64,000 nucleotides of DNA from Candidatus Gastranaerophilales bacterium (lineage in GTDB: Bacteria > Cyanobacteriota > Vampirovibrionia > Gastranaerophilales > Gastranaerophilaceae), in NCBI GenBank assembly GCA_900769355.1, contig CAAGGG010000068.1:1-64000 (forward strand), read 5' to 3'. Positions 60,009-64,000 of the stretch are shown here, in pieces. Both the position numbers and the translations under genes were made by a program. How positions within the stretch are numbered: the stretch's first letter is position 1; each line of letters begins with the position of its first letter. The notes below the pieces were generated by a model, which made no database searches, was not told the origin of the DNA, and saw only the letters and a list, made by a program, of their open reading frames with translations.

Positions 60009-61796
60009 TTATGCTTTGTGGTGCTGTTGAACAGTGCTTTTCAAGTGAAGTTCTCTCAACTGTTGTAGAGAAGCTTCGCCAGGAGCATCACTCATAAGGT
60101 CTTTTGCACCTGAGTTTTTAGGGAATGCGATTACATCTCTAATACTGTCAGTTCTGCAAAGCAATGCAACAAGTCTGTCCAAACCGATTGCAAGACCTGC
60201 GTGAGGTGGAGTTCCGTATTGCAAAGCGTTTACCATAAAGCCGAATTTTTCTTTTGCTTCGTCTTCTGTCAAACCAAGGGCCTTGAAGATAGCACTTTGA
60301 ACTTCTGATGAGTGAATTCTAACAGAGCCGCCGCCCAATTCTGTTCCGTTGTAAACGATATCGTAAGCGATTGATTTAACATTACCTAAGTCGCCTGATT
60401 TCAATTTGTCTAAATCAGCGATACAAGGTGAAGTGAATGGGTGGTGCATTGCCATAAATCTACCTTCTTCGTCAGACCATTCAAACATAGGGAAGTCAAC
60501 AACCCAAAGTAAATTGTGTTTGTTTTCGTCGATTAGGTCTAATCTTTTTCCGAAATACAATCTCAATCTGCCCATAATGTCGTATACTAATTTCGGTTTA
60601 TCTGCAACAAAGAAAATGATATCACCATCTTCTGCACCCGCACGTTCTTTAATAGCTTGTGCTTGTTCTTCTGTAACGAATTTCAATACAGGTGATTTTG
60701 CAGTGCCGTCCTCGTTGTAAATAATGTTTGCAAGAGCTTTTGCACCGAATGAAACTGCAAGTTTTGTAATATCGTCGATATCTTTTCTTGAGAATTTAGA
60801 ACCGCCCGGAATTCTGATACCACGAACGATACCACCTTTTTCAAGAGTATCTCTAACGATTTTAAATTCTGATTGCAAAATGATATCGCCGATATCAAAT
60901 AATTCCAATCCGAAACGAGTATCAGGTTTGTCAGAACCAAATCTGTCCATTGCTTCTTGCCAAGGCATTTGGATAAACGGTGGTTTAACCTCAACGCCGG
61001 CTGCCTTGAATGTGTCGACTATTAAGCCTTCAACAAGTTTGATAACGTCTTGTTGTTCTACAAATGACATTTCGATATCGATTTGAGTGAATTCAGGCTG
61101 TCTGTCAGCACGCAAATCTTCATCACGGAAGCATTTTGCGATTTGGTAATATCTTTCAATACCGCCAACCATCAATAATTGTTTGAAAATCTGTGGAGAT
61201 TGAGGCAATGCGTAGAATTTACCTTCTTGAACACGAGATGGAACAAGGTAATCTCTCGCTCCTTCCGGAGTTGTCTTAATCAAGATAGGAGTTTCAACTT
61301 CCAAAAAGTCCTGACTGTTCAAATATCCACGAGCTGCTTGACAGATTTTGTGACGCAAAGTCAAGTTGTGCAACATTGCTTCACGTCTTATATCAAGGTA
61401 TCTGTATTTCAAACGAACATCTTCCGAGACATTTTCGTCGTCCAAAACGAATGGTAATGTTTTTGCTTCAGCCAAAATTTCAACAGATGTAGGATACATT
61501 TCAACCTGACCTGTCGCATATTTTTCATTATATGTTTCTTCAGGTCTGCGAGTAATTTTACCTTTTACTGTAATAACATATTCTGATCTGAGTTTTTCAA
61601 AAATTTTGTGAACTTCAGGGTTGATTTGAGGGTTAGCAACCAACTGGAAAAATCCTGTTCTATCTCTCAATTCCACGAATAAAATGCCACCCAAGTCACG
61701 GATAGTAGATGCCCAACCTGAAAGAGTAACTTCCTCGTTCAAATTGCTAAGGTTAAGCTCTCCGCAATTGTGGTCTTTAAGTCTAGTTTTAATCAT
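60009..61796 (-). CDS. aspS: Aspartyl-tRNA synthetase
   Basis: 595 aa, bacterial type. An N-terminal OB anticodon-binding domain (about 1-105, VTLSGWASTIRDLGGILFVELRD) is followed by class II motif 2 (FRDEDLRADRQPEFTQID), an inserted GAD domain (about 290-410) and motif 3 (AGLAIGLDRLVALLC). Charges tRNA-Asp (and possibly tRNA-Asn if GatCAB is present). The C-terminus is short. RBS GGAAGATAAG before ATG. Confidence 0.97.
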   Translation of the reverse strand: MIKTRLKDHNCGELNLSNLNEEVTLSGWASTIRDLGGILFVELRDRTGFFQLVANPQINPEVHKIFEKLRSEYVITVKGKITRRPEETYNEKYATGQVEMYPTSVEILAEAKTLPFVLDDENVSEDVRLKYRYLDIRREAMLHNLTLRHKICQAARGYLNSQDFLEVETPILIKTTPEGARDYLVPSRVQEGKFYALPQSPQIFKQLLMVGGIERYYQIAKCFRDEDLRADRQPEFTQIDIEMSFVEQQDVIKLVEGLIVDTFKAAGVEVKPPFIQMPWQEAMDRFGSDKPDTRFGLELFDIGDIILQSEFKIVRDTLEKGGIVRGIRIPGGSKFSRKDIDDITKLAVSFGAKALANIIYNEDGTAKSPVLKFVTEEQAQAIKERAGAEDGDIIFFVADKPKLVYDIMGRLRLYFGKRLDLIDENKHNLLWVVDFPMFEWSDEEGRFMAMHHPFTSPCIADLDKLKSGDLGNVKSIAYDIVYNGTELGGGSVRIHSSEVQSAIFKALGLTEDEAKEKFGFMVNALQYGTPPHAGLAIGLDRLVALLCRTDSIRDVIAFPKNSGAKDLMSDAPGEASLQQLRELHLKSTVQQHHKA

Positions 61797-61888
61797 CTTA
61801 TCTTCCTTCTTTTGTTTTCAATACAGATTTACAAAAATTCTACCAAAAACATAAAAAAAAAGAAATAAATGTGAAGAAAATTGTTGAA

Positions 61889-62248
61889 TTAACTTTGATT
61901 TCTAACTCTTGAACTAGTTTTTACTGTTTGTTTAAGTTCGTTTTCAAAATCGTCTTCGTATTCAAAGTCCTCAGGCAAGATTTCAATAATTTGAATTGTC
62001 ATGATTGATGAGATGTTTACGTGAAGCTGGGGGGTTCTGTCAGGACGAAATGCAATGTTTTTTCTATCTTTTATTTCACAATTTTTAAGGGTAATAAATT
62101 GAAAACCGCCATTAAGTATATAAAAGAGCATATTGTCAGGGATTGAGTTGCTAAATCTCATGTTTTCCGGCAAGAGTAACTCGCCCTCAATATATTGGTC
62201 GTTTGTTGTAATCAAAACTTGCATTCTTGGTAAATTATTCATCATCAT
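61889..62248 (-). CDS. Hypothetical protein (119 aa)
   Basis: Beta-rich, starts MMMNNLPRMQVLITTNDQYIEGELLLP, an acidic C-terminal segment (LPEDFEYEDDFENEL). No signal peptide or membrane segment. Its beta-barrel-like opening (VLITTNDQYIEGELLL) recalls Sm/PilZ-like small barrels, but no family can be named. It follows the SPFH gene on the same strand by about 75 bases, so it may belong to that operon. Confidence 0.6.
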   Translation of the reverse strand: MMMNNLPRMQVLITTNDQYIEGELLLPENMRFSNSIPDNMLFYILNGGFQFITLKNCEIKDRKNIAFRPDRTPQLHVNISSIMTIQIIEILPEDFEYEDDFENELKQTVKTSSRVRNQS

Positions 62249-62321
62249 TGTCGTTTGTCCTTGGTTATTTTGTTGTAGAAAATTAGAGGCAGAGTTAATT
62301 CTCTGCCCCGAGTTTCATTAA

Positions 62322-63293
62322 TTATTTTTTGTCGAACATTTGTTTGATACCGTCAACAGAAGAAAGAATTCCTGTTGCTTCATACGGCATGTAAACTACT
62401 TTGTTGTTCTCGCCACTTGTGATGGCAGTCATTGTTTCCAAGTATTTCATTGCGATTAAATACTTGTCAGGCTGACCTTTGTCTGCCAAAGCATTGATAA
62501 TTCTTGAGATTGCTTCTTTTTCAGCGTCGGCTTCAATTACACGGGCTTGTGCAATACCTTCGGCTCTAAGGATTTCTGCTTGTTTATCACCTTCTGCAGA
62601 TCTGATAGCAGCTTCTTTTTCACCTTCGGCTTTTCTGATTGCGGCTTCTTTCAAACCTTCAGCTTCTGTAATTGTAGCTTTCTTTTCTCTGTCGGCTTTC
62701 ATCAATTTGTCCATTGATGCTTGAATATCGGCAGGTGGGAAGATATCTTGAATTTCAACACGGTTAACTTTAACGCCCCATTTGTTTGTCGCATCATCAA
62801 GAGTTGTTCTCAATTCGTCGTTGATTTTGCCGCGAGATGTCAATGTTTCTTGCAAATCCATTTGACCTACAAGGTTTCTGAGTGTTGTTTGTGTCAATTT
62901 TTCAATCGCATCAGGAAGGTTTTCGATTTCATAAACCGCATCTTTTGCGTTCACAATTTGGAAGTAAATCAATGCGTTGATAGTGATTGAAACGTTATCT
63001 TTTGTAATTACGTTTTGGCGAGGGAAGTCGTAGATTTGTTCTCTCAAATCAATTCTGTCAACTTGTTTTTGGTAATAGTAGCTGCGTCCGTCAATGCCTT
63101 TTTGGGCAACTTTTTTCAAAATTCCTCGCGGAGCTTCCAAAATCGGAAAAATGAAGTTAGGACCTGCATCAAGAGTTTTTTCGTAACGCCCCATTCTTTC
63201 TATGATAACTTGTTGTTGTTGTTGCACGATAATTATGCCTTTGAAAACATAAATCAATAACGCAACCAATAAAATTAGTAGTACAATGCTCAT
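62322..63293 (-). CDS. SPFH/band-7 protein (paraslipin/QmcA-like, 323 aa)
   Basis: One N-terminal membrane helix (VLLILLVALLIYVFKGIIIV), then the SPFH domain ('QQVIIERMGRYEKTLDAGPNF', 'QIYDFPRQNVITKDNVSI', 'LRNLVGQMDLQETLTSR') and a long Ala/Glu coiled coil (KAEGEKEAAIRSAEGDKQA...). Forms large membrane rings that organise membrane microdomains or regulate proteases. The partner NfeD gene lies just upstream (11-base gap), the usual pairing. Confidence 0.92.
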   Translation of the reverse strand: MSIVLLILLVALLIYVFKGIIIVQQQQQVIIERMGRYEKTLDAGPNFIFPILEAPRGILKKVAQKGIDGRSYYYQKQVDRIDLREQIYDFPRQNVITKDNVSITINALIYFQIVNAKDAVYEIENLPDAIEKLTQTTLRNLVGQMDLQETLTSRGKINDELRTTLDDATNKWGVKVNRVEIQDIFPPADIQASMDKLMKADREKKATITEAEGLKEAAIRKAEGEKEAAIRSAEGDKQAEILRAEGIAQARVIEADAEKEAISRIINALADKGQPDKYLIAMKYLETMTAITSGENNKVVYMPYEATGILSSVDGIKQMFDKK

Positions 63294-63304
63294 TTAATAT
63301 TCTC

Positions 63305-63727
63305 CTATATTTTTTCTACGGTTAAAACAAGACTTTCATTCTTGACAATTTTTACTTCGCTTCCGACAGGAATGGTTTCATCGCTGTCAACACGAGCTTC
63401 CCAACGTTCGTCGTATACAGTAATAGCACCGGAAAATTTTGTAATCGGTTCAATAACTTTTACGATTTTGCCGATGTATTTGTTTTCCATACCGGTTTGC
63501 ATTTCTTTGCTCCGTTTATCTTTGATAAGCAAAGGTCGTAAAAACAGTATTGATGCAATAGATAAGACCACGAAAACAATAGTCAAAGTAACCCAACTTG
63601 TAATCCATACTGCAACGAGTGCTGTGATTACAGCTGCAATTGCAAGGTTCAAAAAGAACATTGACGGAACTAACATTTCCAAAATAATGAAAACAAGGCC
63701 GGCAATTGTAAAAATTTCCCAAAGCAT
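63305..63727 (-). CDS. NfeD-family membrane protein (140 aa)
   Basis: Membrane helices at about 5-25, 29-45 and 50-62 (TIAGLVFIILEMLVPS, WVTLTIVFVVLSIASILFLRPL), then an OB-fold domain (YIGKIVKVIEPITKFSGAITVYDERWEAR). NfeD proteins work with SPFH proteins, here the next gene. The short form without the N-terminal ClpP-like protease domain. AAAGGAGATAC-type site before ATG. Confidence 0.9.
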   Translation of the reverse strand: MLWEIFTIAGLVFIILEMLVPSMFFLNLAIAAVITALVAVWITSWVTLTIVFVVLSIASILFLRPLLIKDKRSKEMQTGMENKYIGKIVKVIEPITKFSGAITVYDERWEARVDSDETIPVGSEVKIVKNESLVLTVEKI

Positions 63728-63851
63728 AATGTATCTCCTTTATATAAATACTATCTTAACATATTTTTTCAAACTCGTCAATTGAGTTGAAAAAATTTTT
63801 AATAATTGTTATAATAAAGTAGTTGAGATAATTATAGGATATATGTTATAG

Positions 63852-64000
63852 ATGGGAATATTTGACAGGGTTAAAAGAGCCTACACTCTTGCAGAAATTA
63901 TTATAGTATTGGTTGTAATTGCAGTTGTTGTTGCTGTGACTATGCGTGTTGCAAAAACAAAATTGGATAATATAACGACATATACCTATTATTCTGCGTA
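63852..64000 (+). CDS. Prepilin-like protein, cut by window end
   Basis: MGIFDRVKRA, then Y11-TLAEIIIVLVVIAVVVAVTM, the prepilin helix with Glu at mature position 5. The frame is open to the last base (49 codons). Unlike the other prepilins it lacks the G or C run and has a normal 10-residue leader. Divergent from nfeD, with a -10-like TATAATAAAG about 45 bases upstream. Confidence 0.75.
   Translation, partial: MGIFDRVKRAYTLAEIIIVLVVIAVVVAVTMRVAKTKLDNITTYTYYSA

Overview
The window is AT-rich bacterial chromosome. It most likely comes from a gut member of the non-photosynthetic sister lineage of Cyanobacteria (Vampirovibrionia/Melainabacteria, Gastranaerophilales-like). This placement is inferred. 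The support is an RpoC2-type RNA polymerase half with a very large insertion in the trigger loop, as in cyanobacteria; a tRNA-Glu of cyanobacterial type; many small prepilin-like proteins starting with FTLAE; and several large proteins with no recognisable relatives and no signal peptide. No photosynthesis or respiratory-chain gene is seen. Sugar-handling genes (pyk, pgi, malQ, a GPH-like MFS transporter, a UgpC/MsmX-type ATPase) suggest a fermenter.

Layout. 1-9.5 kb: rpoC2, then a convergent 1863-aa protein with an EF-hand, LysM and a C-terminal domain resembling OspF/SpvC/LanL phosphothreonine lyases. 9.8-14.2 kb: initiator tRNA-fMet and a 4.3-kb phage-derived element bounded by a perfect 45-bp repeat of the tRNA 3' part. 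It carries an integrase remnant, a tail-fibre remnant, a lysis cassette, a structured RNA around a 26-aa hydrophobic peptide, and a control region with a perfect inverted repeat. 14.2-19 kb: RluA-type pseudouridine synthase, YtxH/DUF948 proteins, a prepilin remnant, a Cys-rich secreted protein and an SLH protein. 19-27 kb: pyk, pgi, a prepilin with a strange leader, then an MFS/radical SAM/prepilin operon. 27-33 kb: accessory DNA with palindromic repeats, a MITE-like element, a 728-aa unknown protein, a DUF559 protein and a prepilin. 33-46.5 kb: malQ, TPR-NHL protein, prenyl synthase, rsgA, ABC ATPase, degenerate histidine kinase, DAHP synthase, TPR proteins, queH, VKOR-DsbA fusion. 46.5-55 kb: asparaginase, unknown proteins, YhiN-like flavoprotein, folK, ferritin-like protein, HExxH protein. 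55-64 kb: tRNA-Glu, clpC, a prepilin whose leader is frameshifted at a C10 tract, ribF, aspS, an SPFH/NfeD pair, and a last prepilin cut by the window end.

Three themes stand out. (1) Six prepilin-type genes or remnants occur in 47 kb. In three loci a G8-G10 or C10 run lies between a plausible start codon and the FTLAE motif, and a fourth G9 run lies 5' of the 1863-aa gene; this looks like slippage-controlled (phase-variable) expression. (2) The tRNA-fMet element holds an undescribed-looking RNA/peptide module with a three-way-junction fold. (3) Families of short palindromic repeats fill the intergenic DNA and appear to have entered at least one prepilin leader in frame. All functional calls rest on reading the sequence; no database search was run.
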